The position numbers were made by a program, and so were the translations under genes. A stretch of DNA of 64,000 nt from Streptomyces geranii (GTDB lineage: Bacteria; Actinomycetota; Actinomycetes; Streptomycetales; Streptomycetaceae): assembly GCF_002954775.1 (NCBI RefSeq), contig NZ_PJME01000026.1, forward strand, positions 62,001 to 126,000. Direction: 5' to 3'. This document shows positions 15,420 to 24,805 of this stretch, in pieces. Within the stretch, counting starts at the first letter, position 1. Every line of letters starts with the position of its first letter. The notes below the pieces were generated by a model. It made no database searches, was not told where the DNA came from, and saw only the letters and a list, made by a program, of their open reading frames with translations.

Positions 15420-16034
15420 TCGGTCCAGGGACTCGTCCAGCAGCTTCGCCCACTGCGCCACCACCCGGTCCCGTCGCCCCCCGTCGTCCGTGAGCAGGTT
15501 CGCCAGGCCCAGGCCGCGGGACATGTCCAACAGGCCCTGGACCGTCTCCCGTACGCCCGGCCGGGACTCGTCCGCGCCCAGCAGTTCCACCGCGATCCGG
15601 TGGGTCTCGCGGCCCACGTGGGCCTCCAACTCCGTGACGCGCGAGCGCAGTTGCTCCTCGTTCGAGGCGGCCACCCAGAGGTGCAGGGCGGCACGGAAGA
15701 GCGGGCCGGTGTAGAGGTCGACCAGGGCGGCGACCACCGCGCGGCGGTCGGCGGCGCCGTCGGGGAAGAGGGCGCGCAGGGCGGTGGAGCGTTCCTCGGC
15801 GACGTACTCGACGGCGGCCGTGAAGAGGTCCTCGCGGGTACGGAAGTGGTGCTGGGCGGCGCCCCGGGAGACGCCCGCGCGTTCGGCGACGACGGAGACC
15901 GTGGAGCCCGCCCAGCCGTGTTCGGCGAGGCAGGACACGGCCGCCTCCAGGAGGCGCTGGCGGGTGGCCCGGCTGCGGTCCTGCTTCGGCGCGCGCTGCG
16001 TCCGGGGGGCGCTCTCGGTGGCTACAACTTCCAT
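15414..16034 (-). CDS. TetR-family regulator of the acyl-CoA operon
   Basis: This protein has 206 residues. The N-terminal helix-turn-helix is RQRLLEAAVSCLAEHGWAGSTVSVVAERAGVSRGAAQHHF, and a ligand-binding helical domain follows. It is the last gene of the acyl-CoA operon and overlaps the enoyl-CoA hydratase gene by 13 bases, so it is co-transcribed. By analogy with AtuR, LiuR and AcdR, an acyl-CoA is the likely ligand. The palindrome at 25693-25710 in front of the operon is its best operator candidate, which would make the circuit self-regulating. Confidence 0.88.
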   Translation of the reverse strand: MEVVATESAPRTQRAPKQDRSRATRQRLLEAAVSCLAEHGWAGSTVSVVAERAGVSRGAAQHHFRTREDLFTAAVEYVAEERSTALRALFPDGAADRRAVVAALVDLYTGPLFRAALHLWVAASNEEQLRSRVTELEAHVGRETHRIAVELLGADESRPGVRETVQGLLDMSRGLGLANLLTDDGGRRDRVVAQWAKLLDESLDRP

Positions 16035-16759
16035 GCCGGGTCCCGTCGTTCGAGGAAGGCCGTCATCCCCTCGCGGGCCTCGGCGGAGGCGAACAGCCGT
16101 GCCGACAGGGCGGTCAGCTCGGCGGTGTCCCGGTCGAAGATCTCCAGCACCTTAGCCGTGAGCAGCCGCTTGGTCTCCGCCAGGGCACCCGGTGCCGCCC
16201 GGCGCAGCCCGTCGAGGACCGGCTCCAGGGCCGCGTCCACGTCCTCGGCGGCCTCCGTGAGCAGGCCGCAGCGGGCGGCCTCCACGGCGTCGAAACGGTC
16301 GCCGGTGAGGTAGTGGCGGGCGGCGGCGCGCGGGTCGAGGCGGGGCAGGAGCGGCATCGATATGACGGCGGGCGCGACTCCGATCCGTACCTCCGTGAAG
16401 GCGAAGGAGGACCCGGGCCCCGCGATCGCGAGGTCGCACGCGCCCAGGAGGCCGAGGCCGCCCGCCCGTACGTGGCCCGTCACCCGGGCGATCACCGGTT
16501 TCGGCAGCTCCAGCAGCTGCCGGAGGAGGCCGACGAAGGCCGCCGGGTCGGGGGGCTGCTTCAGGTCGGCGCCCGCGCAGAACGTGTTCCCGGTGTGGGT
16601 GAGCACGACCGCGCGTACGTTCGAATCCTTGCCGCAGTCCGTCAGCGCCGCCGCCAGGTCCCGTACGAGGTCCGCGGAGAGGGCGTTGCGGGTCGCGGGG
16701 GCGTCCAGGGTGAGGGTGGCGATGCCACGCGCGCGCGTGGCGGCCACTACCGGTGTCAC
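16022..16759 (-). CDS. Enoyl-CoA hydratase/isomerase family protein
   Basis: This protein has 245 residues of the crotonase fold. The oxyanion-hole segments are NTFCAGADLKQPP and VRAGGLGLLGACDLAIAG. It should hydrate an unsaturated acyl-CoA produced by the neighbouring dehydrogenase or carboxylase. The start overlaps the AMP-ligase stop by four bases (ATGA or GTGA type). In the atu and liu pathways the equivalent enzyme hydrates isohexenylglutaconyl-CoA or methylglutaconyl-CoA. Which applies here is not decided by sequence. Confidence 0.88.
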   Translation of the reverse strand: MTPVVAATRARGIATLTLDAPATRNALSADLVRDLAAALTDCGKDSNVRAVVLTHTGNTFCAGADLKQPPDPAAFVGLLRQLLELPKPVIARVTGHVRAGGLGLLGACDLAIAGPGSSFAFTEVRIGVAPAVISMPLLPRLDPRAAARHYLTGDRFDAVEAARCGLLTEAAEDVDAALEPVLDGLRRAAPGALAETKRLLTAKVLEIFDRDTAELTALSARLFASAEAREGMTAFLERRDPAWKL

Positions 16760-18333
16760 GTCTTGTCCCTCGTCTCCCTCAACCGGCGGCGCAGGATCTT
16801 GCCCGAGGCCGCCCTCGGCACGCCGTCGATGAAGGTCACCTGGCGGACGCGTTTGTACGGGGCGACGCGCTCGGCGACGTACATCATCACCTCTCCTTCG
16901 GAGAGGTCGGTGGCGGACGGCTGGCGGACCACGTACGCGTGCGGCACCTCGTTCTTGTCGGCGTTGTAGACGCCGATGACGGCCGCGTCGGCGATGCCGG
17001 GGTGGGTGAGGAGGAGGGCTTCGAGTTCGGCGGGGGCCACCTGGAAGCCCTTGTACTTGATCAGTTCCTTGACCCGGTCGACCACGAACAGCCAGCCGTC
17101 GGCGTCGACGCGGCCCACGTCCCCGGTGTGCAGCCAGCCGTCCTCGTCGATCATCGCGGCCGTCGCCTCGGGGTTGCCGAGGTAGCCCTTCATCACCTGG
17201 GGGCCGCGGATGGCGATCTCGCCCGCCTCACCGGCGGCGGCGTCCTCGTCGGGGTCGTCCAGGGACAGGACGCGCATCTCGGTGCTGGGGAGGAGCCTGC
17301 CGACCGTGCCGGGCGGAGCGGTGCTCATGTCGTCGAGGGGGACTATGTGGGTGCCCGGGGAGAGTTCCGTCATGCCGTACGCCTGGCCGACCGGCGGCAG
17401 CCCGAGCCGGGCGGAGCAGGCGGCGGCGAGGGCCGCGTCCAGGGGAGCGGCGGAGCTGAGGACGTACTCCAGGGACGACAGGTCGTACCGCTCAACGGCC
17501 GGGTGCTTGGCGAGGGCCAGGACGATCGGCGGGGCGACGAACAGGCCGGTGATGCGGTGCTTCTCGATGGCGGCGAGGAAGGTGTCGAGGTCGAAGCGCG
17601 GCAGGACGACTACGGTGGCGCCCCGTTTCAGGGGCATGTTCATGAGAGCGGTCAAACCGTAGATGTGAAAGAAGGGGAGTACTGCGAGGATGCGGTCACC
17701 TGGGCCCATGCGGATGGCCGGCGCGAGTTGGGCGAGGTTCGTGGCGATGGAGCGGTGGGTGAGCATGACGCCCTTGGGGACGCCGGTCGTGCCGGACGAG
17801 TACGGGAGGGCGGCGATGTCCTCCGCCGGGTCGATGTCGATCTCCGGTTCGGGGGCCGTCGAGGCCAGCATGTCGATGAGGGAGCGGTGTCCGGGCGCGG
17901 TGTCGCAGACGAAGATCTCCCGTACGCCGCCCGCCCGTTCGGCCGCGGCGCGGGCCGTCTCCAGGAGCGGGGAGACGGTGACGATCCAGTCGGCGGCCGA
18001 GTCGCGCAGCTGCCCCGCGAACTCCTCGGCGGTGGCCAGCGGATGCACGGTCGTGACGGCGGCACCCGCGCGCGTGGCGGCGTAGAAGGCGGTCGGGAAG
18101 GCGATCGTGTTCGGGCTGTGCAGGGCGAGGACATCACCCTTGCGGACCCCCGCCTCGGCGAGTCCGGCGGCTATCCGCCGGTGGAACCGGTCGAGTTGGT
18201 CGTACGTGAGGGTCGTACCGTCGACTCCGTCGATGAGGGCGGGCGCCTCGCCGAACTCGGCGGCCCTGCCCAACACCGCCTCGTGGATGGGGAGTTCGAC
18301 GGGCTCTGTGTCTGCGTACTCGCTGCGGAACAT
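16756..18333 (-). CDS. AMP-dependent acyl-CoA ligase (4-coumarate-CoA ligase-like)
   Basis: This protein has 525 residues from ATG 18333, with AGGAGG upstream. It activates a carboxylic acid as acyl-AMP and then acyl-CoA. P-loop ALPYSSGTTGVPKGVMLTHR, YGMTELSPGTH, GWLHTGDVGRVDADGWLFVVDR and the C-terminal PRAASGKILRRRLR with the catalytic Lys are all present. It probably supplies the CoA thioester for the operon's dehydrogenase and carboxylase. Substrate could be a branched or terpenoid acid, by context. Confidence 0.92.
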   Translation of the reverse strand: MFRSEYADTEPVELPIHEAVLGRAAEFGEAPALIDGVDGTTLTYDQLDRFHRRIAAGLAEAGVRKGDVLALHSPNTIAFPTAFYAATRAGAAVTTVHPLATAEEFAGQLRDSAADWIVTVSPLLETARAAAERAGGVREIFVCDTAPGHRSLIDMLASTAPEPEIDIDPAEDIAALPYSSGTTGVPKGVMLTHRSIATNLAQLAPAIRMGPGDRILAVLPFFHIYGLTALMNMPLKRGATVVVLPRFDLDTFLAAIEKHRITGLFVAPPIVLALAKHPAVERYDLSSLEYVLSSAAPLDAALAAACSARLGLPPVGQAYGMTELSPGTHIVPLDDMSTAPPGTVGRLLPSTEMRVLSLDDPDEDAAAGEAGEIAIRGPQVMKGYLGNPEATAAMIDEDGWLHTGDVGRVDADGWLFVVDRVKELIKYKGFQVAPAELEALLLTHPGIADAAVIGVYNADKNEVPHAYVVRQPSATDLSEGEVMMYVAERVAPYKRVRQVTFIDGVPRAASGKILRRRLRETRDKT

Positions 18334-18371
18334 CCTTGGTTCCTCCTCGCCTGTGCAAGGCTGCACGGCTC

Positions 18372-19541
18372 TCAGTACGACTTGGGCAGGCCCAGGGTCT
18401 GGTGGGAGACGTAGTTGAGAATCATCTCCCGGCTCACCGGAGCAATACGAGCCACGCGGGCGACCGTTATCAACGAGGCGAGCCCGAATTCCCGGGTGAG
18501 GCCGTTGCCGCCGAGGGTGTGCACGGCCTGGTCGACCGCCTTCACACAGGCCTCCCCCGCCGCGTACTTGGCCATGTTGGCCGCCTCGCCCGCGCCGACG
18601 TCGTCACCGGCGTCGTAGAGGGCCGCCGCCTTCTGCATCATCAGGCGGGCCAGTTCGAGTTCGATGTGCGCCTGGGCGAGGGGGTGCGCGACGGCCTGGT
18701 GGGCGCCGATCGGCGCATTCCAGACGGTGCGTTCGGTGGCGTAGCGGACGGCCTCGCCGAGCGCGTACCGGCCGATGCCGATGGCGAACGCGGCCGTCAT
18801 GATGCGCTCCGGGTTGAGCCCGGCGAAGAGCTGCAGCAGGCCCGCGTCCTCGTCGCCGACGAGCGCGTCGGCGGGCAGCCGTACGTCGTCGAGGGTCAAC
18901 TCGAACTGTTTCTCCGGGGATTCGAGGTCCATGTCGATCTGGCGCCGGGTGAAGCCTTCGGCGTCGCGCGGGACGATGAAGAGGCAGGGCTTGAGGCGGC
19001 CGGTACGGGAGTCCTCGGTACGGCCGACTATCAGCACCGCGTCCGCGATGTCCACGCCCGAGATGAACACCTTGCGGCCGGTCAGGAGCCAGTCGCCGGT
19101 GTCCGGGTCGCGGCGGGCGGTGGTGGTGATGCGGTGGCTGTTGGAGCCGGCGTCGGGTTCGGTGATACCGAAGGCCATCGTGCGGGTGCCTTCGGCGATT
19201 CCGGGGAGCCAGGCCTGTTTCTGGGCTTCCGTGCCGAAGCGGGCGATCACTGTGCCGCAGATCGCCGGGGAGACGATGAGCATGAGGAGCGGGCAGCCTG
19301 CGGCGCCCAACTCCTCCAGGATGATGGAGAGTTCGGTGATGCCTCCGCCGCCGCCTCCGTAGGCCTCGGGGAGGTTGGCGCCCAGGTAGCCGAGTTTCGC
19401 TGCCTCGGACCAGAGTTCGTCCGTGTGGCCTCCGGCGGCTACGACCCTGGTGACGTATTCGCGGCCGTAGCGGTTGCCGAGGGCGGCTACTGCGGTGCGT
19501 AGTGCTTTGTGTTCGTCGGATTCGATTGCTGCTGTGGTCAT
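18372..19541 (-). CDS. Acyl-CoA dehydrogenase
   Basis: This protein has 389 residues and is an FAD flavoenzyme making a 2,3-unsaturated acyl-CoA. Visible features are the FAD/substrate loop MAFGITEPDAGSNSHRIT, WLLTGRKVFISG, the C-terminal AKYAAGEACVKAVDQAVHTLGGNGLTREF and a helical N-terminus. It is part of the minus-strand operon, 38 bases before the ligase and about 100 bases after the carboxylase alpha gene. That gap holds an intergenic repeat. It is equivalent in position to isovaleryl-CoA or citronellyl-CoA dehydrogenases of the liu and atu clusters. Confidence 0.92.
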   Translation of the reverse strand: MTTAAIESDEHKALRTAVAALGNRYGREYVTRVVAAGGHTDELWSEAAKLGYLGANLPEAYGGGGGGITELSIILEELGAAGCPLLMLIVSPAICGTVIARFGTEAQKQAWLPGIAEGTRTMAFGITEPDAGSNSHRITTTARRDPDTGDWLLTGRKVFISGVDIADAVLIVGRTEDSRTGRLKPCLFIVPRDAEGFTRRQIDMDLESPEKQFELTLDDVRLPADALVGDEDAGLLQLFAGLNPERIMTAAFAIGIGRYALGEAVRYATERTVWNAPIGAHQAVAHPLAQAHIELELARLMMQKAAALYDAGDDVGAGEAANMAKYAAGEACVKAVDQAVHTLGGNGLTREFGLASLITVARVARIAPVSREMILNYVSHQTLGLPKSY

Positions 19542-19591
19542 GAAGAGTCCTAAGGGGGAAGGGGGTTCTGTTGTGCGGTGCGTGCCGGTGC

Positions 19592-19650
19592 GTCGTGGCT
19601 GGTCGCGCCCCGCGGCGGAGCCGCAGATTAGATACAGCCCCGCGCCCCTA
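19592..19650. repeat. Streptomyces intergenic palindromic repeat, copy A2
   Basis: GTCGTGGCTGGTCGCGCCC leads into GCGGCGGAGCCGC and ends GATACAGCCCCGCGCCCCT. It matches 5322-5388 in inverted orientation and the ends of 38728-38763. It lies inside the acyl-CoA operon and may attenuate transcription there. Confidence 0.8.
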
Positions 19651-21507
19651 GGTCTGCTCCACTACTGCCAGCAACATGCCGGGCTCCACCTGTTGTCCAG
19701 GGATGGCGTGAAGTGCTGTGAGCGTGCCTGTCGTTGGGGCCGTGATCTTGTGTTCCATCTTCATCGCCTCCAGCCACAGGAGGGGCTCTCCGGCCTGTAC
19801 AGGGGACCCTGCCGCCAGGCCCTCCGCCAGCCTCACCACCGTGCCGGGCATGGGGGCCAGGAGGGAGCCTGGGGCGTGTTGGGGCTTCGGGTCGGGGAAG
19901 CGGGGCAGCGGGGTGAGGGTCGTGTTGTTGACGTTGATCTGGTCCGGGTAGCTCGTGACCTCGAACTTCCTTCTTACGCCCGCCACTTCGAGTACGACGA
20001 GACTCGCGTCGGCGTACACGACCCGCACGCCGTCCGCTGTCAGGCCCTCTCGGGTGTGGCGGTACGCAACCTCATGCTCCTCGCCCGCTGTCGTCGCGTA
20101 CCGCTTCAGCTGGGGCCGGCCGTGGACGTTGCGCCAGCCGCCGAAGCGGGAGCGGCCGTGGGCGTCGGCGAGGGCTGCCGCCAGGGGGGCGTGCGGGTCG
20201 GGGGCCGGTGTCGTCAGGGCGGGGAGGTGGCGGTCGTAGAAGGACGTGGTCATGCGTGCCGTCGTGAACTCCTCGTGGCGCAGGGAGCGGACGAGGAGGT
20301 CGCGGTTCGTGGTCGGGCCGTGGATCGTCGCCCGTTCGAGGGCGCCCGCCAGCTTGCGGGCCGCCTCCGCGCGCGTGGGGGCGTGTACGACGACCTTGGC
20401 GAGCATCGGGTCGTAGTGGACGGGGATCGGGTCTCCGTCGGCGTAGCCGGTGTCGAGGCGTACGCCCTCCGCGGGTACGGCCAGGCGGTGCAGGGTGCCG
20501 GTCTGGGGGGTCCAGTCCTGGGCGGGGTTCTCGGCGTACAGGCGGGCCTCGATCGCGTGGCCGCGTGCGGGTGGGGGGTCGGCGGTGAGGGCCTGGCCTT
20601 CCGCCACACGGAGTTGGAGGGCCACCAGGTCGATGCCGAACACCGCCTCCGTGACCGGGTGTTCGACCTGGAGGCGGGTGTTCATCTCCAGGAAGTGCGC
20701 CTTGCCGTCATCCCCGACCAGGAACTCGACCGTGCCCGCGCCCGTGTAGTCGACGGCGCGGGTCGCCCGTATCGCCAACTCGTGCAGTTCGTGCGTGAGT
20801 TGCTCGGGGAGGTTCGGTGCCGGGGACTCCTCGACGACCTTCTGGTGGCGGCGCTGGAGGGAGCAGTCCCGGGTGCCGAGGGCCCATACCGTGCCGTGGG
20901 TGTCGGCCAGGATCTGGACCTCGACATGTCGGCCGCCCTCGACGTACGGCTCGACGAACACCTCGCCGTCGCCGAAGGCGCTCTGGGCCTCGGCCCGGGC
21001 CGCCGCCGACTCGGCGGGCAGGTCGGCGAGTTCGCGTACGACGCGCATGCCTCGGCCGCCGCCGCCCGCCGCCGCCTTCACCAACACCGGGAGGTCGGAC
21101 TCCGTGACGTCCGCGATGTCCGTGAGCGGTTTCAGGCCCATGAGCTGCTTCGCGCGCGTCTTGGACGCCATCGCCTCGATCGCGGCCGGGGGCGGGCCGA
21201 TCCAGACCAGTCCCGCGTCGAGTACGGCCTGCGCGAAGTCGGCGTTCTCGGACAGGAAGCCGTATCCGGGGTGCACGGCGTCCGCGCCCGCCGCCAGCGC
21301 CGCCGCGACGATCAGGTCGCCGCGCAGATACGTGTCCGCGGAGGCCGCCCCCGGCAGTCGTACCGCCGCGTCGGCCACGCGCGTGTGGAGGGCGTTCTCG
21401 TCGGCGTCGGAGTGCACGGCGACCGTGCGGATGCCCAGTTCACGGCAGGTGCGGAAGATACGGCAGGCGATCTCGCCGCGGTTCGCCACCAGTACGGAAG
21501 TAATCAT
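19648..21507 (-). CDS. Acyl-CoA carboxylase alpha subunit (biotin carboxylase + BCCP)
   Basis: This protein has 619 residues from ATG 21507 (MITSVLVANRGEIACRIF). The order is biotin carboxylase with the ATP-grasp loop KAAAGGGGRGMRVV, MNTRLQVEHPVTE, a linker, and a C-terminal biotinyl domain with EAMKM (biotinylated Lys583). It carboxylates biotin for the adjacent carboxyltransferase, whose stop is 5 bases upstream. Close relatives are the alpha subunits of 3-methylcrotonyl-CoA and geranyl-CoA carboxylases. Confidence 0.93.
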   Translation of the reverse strand: MITSVLVANRGEIACRIFRTCRELGIRTVAVHSDADENALHTRVADAAVRLPGAASADTYLRGDLIVAAALAAGADAVHPGYGFLSENADFAQAVLDAGLVWIGPPPAAIEAMASKTRAKQLMGLKPLTDIADVTESDLPVLVKAAAGGGGRGMRVVRELADLPAESAAARAEAQSAFGDGEVFVEPYVEGGRHVEVQILADTHGTVWALGTRDCSLQRRHQKVVEESPAPNLPEQLTHELHELAIRATRAVDYTGAGTVEFLVGDDGKAHFLEMNTRLQVEHPVTEAVFGIDLVALQLRVAEGQALTADPPPARGHAIEARLYAENPAQDWTPQTGTLHRLAVPAEGVRLDTGYADGDPIPVHYDPMLAKVVVHAPTRAEAARKLAGALERATIHGPTTNRDLLVRSLRHEEFTTARMTTSFYDRHLPALTTPAPDPHAPLAAALADAHGRSRFGGWRNVHGRPQLKRYATTAGEEHEVAYRHTREGLTADGVRVVYADASLVVLEVAGVRRKFEVTSYPDQINVNNTTLTPLPRFPDPKPQHAPGSLLAPMPGTVVRLAEGLAAGSPVQAGEPLLWLEAMKMEHKITAPTTGTLTALHAIPGQQVEPGMLLAVVEQT

Positions 21508-21512
21508 GAGTC

Positions 21513-23117
21513 TCACATCCGGAAGACGCCGAAGCCACCACGCGCACCCTCGTAGGGCGCGGTGTGGATGGCCGACAGGCACAGGCCGAGGACGGTTCGG
21601 GTGTCGCGCGGGTCGATGACGCCGTCGTCGTACAGCCGCCCGGAGAGGAACATGGGCAGCGACTCGGACTCGATCTGCTGCTCGACCATCGCGCGCAGGG
21701 CGGCGTCCGCGTCCTCGTCGTACGGCTGGCCCTTCGCCGTCGCCGACTGCCGGGCCACGATCGAGAGGACGCCCGCGAGTTGCTGCGGGCCCATCACCGC
21801 CGACTTGGCGCTGGGCCAGGCGAAGAGGAAGCGCGGGTCGTAGGCCCGCCCGCACATGCCGTAGTGGCCGGCGCCGTACGAGGCACCCATGAGCAACGAG
21901 AGGTGCGGGACACGGGAGTTGGAGACCGCGTTGATCATCATCGCGCCGTGCTTGATGATGCCGCCCTGTTCGTACTCCTTGCCGACCATGTAGCCGGTGG
22001 TGTTGTGGAGGAAGAGGAGGGGGATGTCGCGCTGGTTGGCCAACTGGATGAACTGGGCCGCCTTTTGGGACTCCTCGCTGAACAACACCCCTTGCGCGTT
22101 GGCGAGGATGCCGACCGGGTAGCCGTGCAGGGCGGCCCAGCCGGTGACGAGGCTGGTGCCGTAGAGGGGCTTGAACTCGTCGAAGTCGGAGGCGTCGACG
22201 ACACGGGCGATGACCTCGCGGGGGTCGAAGGGGGTCCGGAGGTCGCCCGGGACGATGCCGAGGAGTTCCTCGGGGTCGTACTTGGGGGGCTGCACATCGG
22301 CGGGGCTCGGATCGGCGTACGCCTTGCGGTGGTTGAGGCGGGCGACGACCCGGCGGGCCTGGCGGAGGGCGTCGTGCTCGTCGAGGGCGAAGTAGTCCGC
22401 GAGGCCCGACACGCGCGCGTGCATCTCGGCGCCGCCGAGCGACTCGTCGTCGCTATCCTCGCCGGTGGCCATCTTGACGAGGGGCGGCCCGCCGAGGAAC
22501 ACCTTGGCGCGCTCCTTGACCATGATGACGTGGTCGGACATACCGGGGATGTACGCCCCACCGGCCGTCGAATTCCCGAACACCACTGCCACCGTGGGGA
22601 TTCCGGCGGCGGAGAGCCGGGTGAGGTCGCGGAAGACGGCCCCGCCGGGGATGAAGATCTCCTTCTGGGACGGCAGATCGGCGCCGCCGGACTCGACGAG
22701 GCTGATGCAGGGCAGCCGGTTGGCGAGCGCGATGTCGTTGGCGCGCAGCGCCTTCTTCAGGCTCCAGGGGTTGCTGGCGCCGCCGCGCACGGTCGGGTCG
22801 TTGGCCGTGATCAGGCACTCCACGCCCTCGACGACGCCGATTCCGGTGACGAGCGAGGCCCCGACCGCGTACTCGCTCCCCCAGGCCGCGAGCGGCGACA
22901 GCTCCAGGAAGGGGGTGTCGGGGTCGAGGAGCAGCTCGATGCGCTCGCGGGCGAGCAGTTTGCCGCGCGCGTGATGCCGGGCGATGTACTTCTCGCCGCC
23001 GCCGGCAAGGGCTTTGGCGTGTTCGGTGTCGAGGGCGGCGAGTTTGGCGAGCATGGACTCGCGGTGGGCGGTGTGGTCGGCGCCGGTCGTGTCCAGGGCC
23101 GAGGTCAGGACCGTCAC
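21513..23117 (-). CDS. Acyl-CoA carboxylase beta subunit (carboxyltransferase)
   Basis: This protein has 534 residues from GTG 23117, overlapping the upstream stop as GTGA. It transfers the carboxyl group from biotin to the acyl-CoA. CLITANDPTVRGGASNPWSLKKALRAN, VFGNSTAGGAYIPGMSD, FLHNTTGYMVGKEYEQGG and the C-terminal GRLYDDGVIDPRDTRTVLG are typical of methylcrotonyl/geranyl-CoA carboxylases. Substrate choice in that group hinges on a Phe/Gly difference near the active site that needs alignment. The open frame extends upstream of the chosen GTG. Confidence 0.93.
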   Translation of the reverse strand: MTVLTSALDTTGADHTAHRESMLAKLAALDTEHAKALAGGGEKYIARHHARGKLLARERIELLLDPDTPFLELSPLAAWGSEYAVGASLVTGIGVVEGVECLITANDPTVRGGASNPWSLKKALRANDIALANRLPCISLVESGGADLPSQKEIFIPGGAVFRDLTRLSAAGIPTVAVVFGNSTAGGAYIPGMSDHVIMVKERAKVFLGGPPLVKMATGEDSDDESLGGAEMHARVSGLADYFALDEHDALRQARRVVARLNHRKAYADPSPADVQPPKYDPEELLGIVPGDLRTPFDPREVIARVVDASDFDEFKPLYGTSLVTGWAALHGYPVGILANAQGVLFSEESQKAAQFIQLANQRDIPLLFLHNTTGYMVGKEYEQGGIIKHGAMMINAVSNSRVPHLSLLMGASYGAGHYGMCGRAYDPRFLFAWPSAKSAVMGPQQLAGVLSIVARQSATAKGQPYDEDADAALRAMVEQQIESESLPMFLSGRLYDDGVIDPRDTRTVLGLCLSAIHTAPYEGARGGFGVFRM

Positions 23118-24805
23118 AGGAGGGCCTCCGGTATGTCTACGTGCCGGGAGCGCAGCCACTCGCCGAGCGCCTTGGCCTGCGGATCGAAACGGTGCTGCGC
23201 GGCCACGCCCTCACCGAGGACGCCCTCGACGGTGAAGTTGAGGGCGCGCAGGTGCGGGAGGGGGTGTCGTACGACGGTCAAGTCGGCGGTCTCCGGGAGC
23301 AGTTCGCGGAAGAGGGTGGTCGTGAGGGTGTGGGCGAGCCAGGCCCAGGCCTCGTCCGTGCGGGCCCAGACACCGACGTTGGCGTCACCGCCCTTGTCAC
23401 CGCTGCGGGCGCCGGCGAGGAGGCCGAGGGGGGCGCGGCGGGTCGGGCCGGGAGGCAAGGGTGCGGGCAGGGGTGCCTCTGGTGGCGGTTCCAGTACGAG
23501 GGTGTCGTGCGGCGGGGGTACCGGGATCCGGCGTCCGTCGTGGAGGACGGCCACGTGGTCCACCGCGTCCTGGGGGATGTACCGCGCCTCGAACACGCCG
23601 TAGGGGGCGCCTTTCCCGGGGGGTGCCAGGACGTGGAACCCGGGGTAGCTGGCGAGGGCGAGTTCGACGGCGGCTCCGCTCAACGCCCGGCCGACGGGGG
23701 CCTGTTCGGGGTCGCGTACGACGAGCCGGAGCAGGGCGCTCGCGGTCTCCTCGGTGTCGGCGTCGGGGCGGTCGGTGCGCACCAGGGTCCAACCGACCTC
23801 GGCGGGGCGGGACTTGACGGCGTCGAGGGCGGCTTCCAGCTGGTCGCGGACCAGGGCGGCCTTGGCCTCGATGTCGAGCCCGGTCAGGACGAACGTGACC
23901 TCGTTGCGGAACCCGCCGAGCCGGTTGACACCCAACTTGAGCGTGGGCGGGGGCGCTTCGCCGCGTACGCCGTGGATGCGCACCCGGTCGGGGCCCTCCT
24001 GGACGAGCCGGACGGTGTCGAGCCGGGCGGTGACGTCCGGGCCCGCGTACCGGGCGCCCTGGGTCTCGTACAGGAGCTGCGCGGTCACCGTGCCGACGTC
24101 GACGAAGCCGCCCGTGCCGGGGTGTTTGGTGATGACGGCGGTGCCGTCCTCGTGGAGTTCGGCGAGCGGGAAACCGGGGCGCCGGACGTCCCGGGCGCCC
24201 TCGGCGAAGAACGCGTAGTTGCCGCCGGTCGCCTGCGCGCCGCACTCCAGCACATGTCCGGCGACCACCGCGCCCGCGAGCCTGTCGTGGTCGCCCGGGC
24301 TCCAGCCGAAGTGGGCGGCGGCAGGACCGGCGACCAGGGCCGCGTCGGTGACCCGGCCGGTGACGACGACGTCCGCGCCCTCGCGCAGACAGGCGGCTAT
24401 GCCGAAGGCGCCCAAGTAGGCGTGTGCGGCGAGGCTGTCGGGGTGCCGGTCGGTGAGGTCGTCGCCCTCGACGTGGGCGACCCGGACCGGGATGCCGAGC
24501 CGGTCGGCCAACTGCCTCACCGCGTCGGCGAGTCCGGCGGGGTTGAGGCCGCCCGCGTTGGCGACGATCCGTACCCCGCACTCATGGGCGAGCCCGAGGC
24601 ACTCCTCCAACTGCCGCAGGAAGGTACGGGCGTACCCGGCGGACGGGTCCTTGAGGCGGTCGCGGCCGAGGATGAGCATCGTCAGCTCGGCGAGGTAGTC
24701 GCCGGTGAGGACGTCGAGTTCGCCGCCGGTGAGCATCTCGCGCATGGCGTCGAAGCGGTCGCCGTAGAAGCCGGAGGCGTTGCCTATGCGGAGCGGGGCT
24801 GTCAC
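23114..24805 (-). CDS. AtuA-like acyclic terpene utilisation protein (DUF1446)
   Basis: This protein has 563 residues from GTG 24805, overlapping the upstream stop (GTGA). The N-terminus PLRIGNASGFYGDRFDAM and VRIVANAGGLNPAGLA are hallmarks of the AtuA/DUF1446 family. A smaller C-terminal AtuA-like domain follows (GARSGDKGGDANVGVWA). The biochemical role of AtuA is not settled, but it is required with geranyl-CoA carboxylase genes in pseudomonads. Its coupling to the carboxylase genes here suggests handling of a branched or terpenoid acyl-CoA. Confidence 0.9.
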   Translation of the reverse strand: MTAPLRIGNASGFYGDRFDAMREMLTGGELDVLTGDYLAELTMLILGRDRLKDPSAGYARTFLRQLEECLGLAHECGVRIVANAGGLNPAGLADAVRQLADRLGIPVRVAHVEGDDLTDRHPDSLAAHAYLGAFGIAACLREGADVVVTGRVTDAALVAGPAAAHFGWSPGDHDRLAGAVVAGHVLECGAQATGGNYAFFAEGARDVRRPGFPLAELHEDGTAVITKHPGTGGFVDVGTVTAQLLYETQGARYAGPDVTARLDTVRLVQEGPDRVRIHGVRGEAPPPTLKLGVNRLGGFRNEVTFVLTGLDIEAKAALVRDQLEAALDAVKSRPAEVGWTLVRTDRPDADTEETASALLRLVVRDPEQAPVGRALSGAAVELALASYPGFHVLAPPGKGAPYGVFEARYIPQDAVDHVAVLHDGRRIPVPPPHDTLVLEPPPEAPLPAPLPPGPTRRAPLGLLAGARSGDKGGDANVGVWARTDEAWAWLAHTLTTTLFRELLPETADLTVVRHPLPHLRALNFTVEGVLGEGVAAQHRFDPQAKALGEWLRSRHVDIPEALL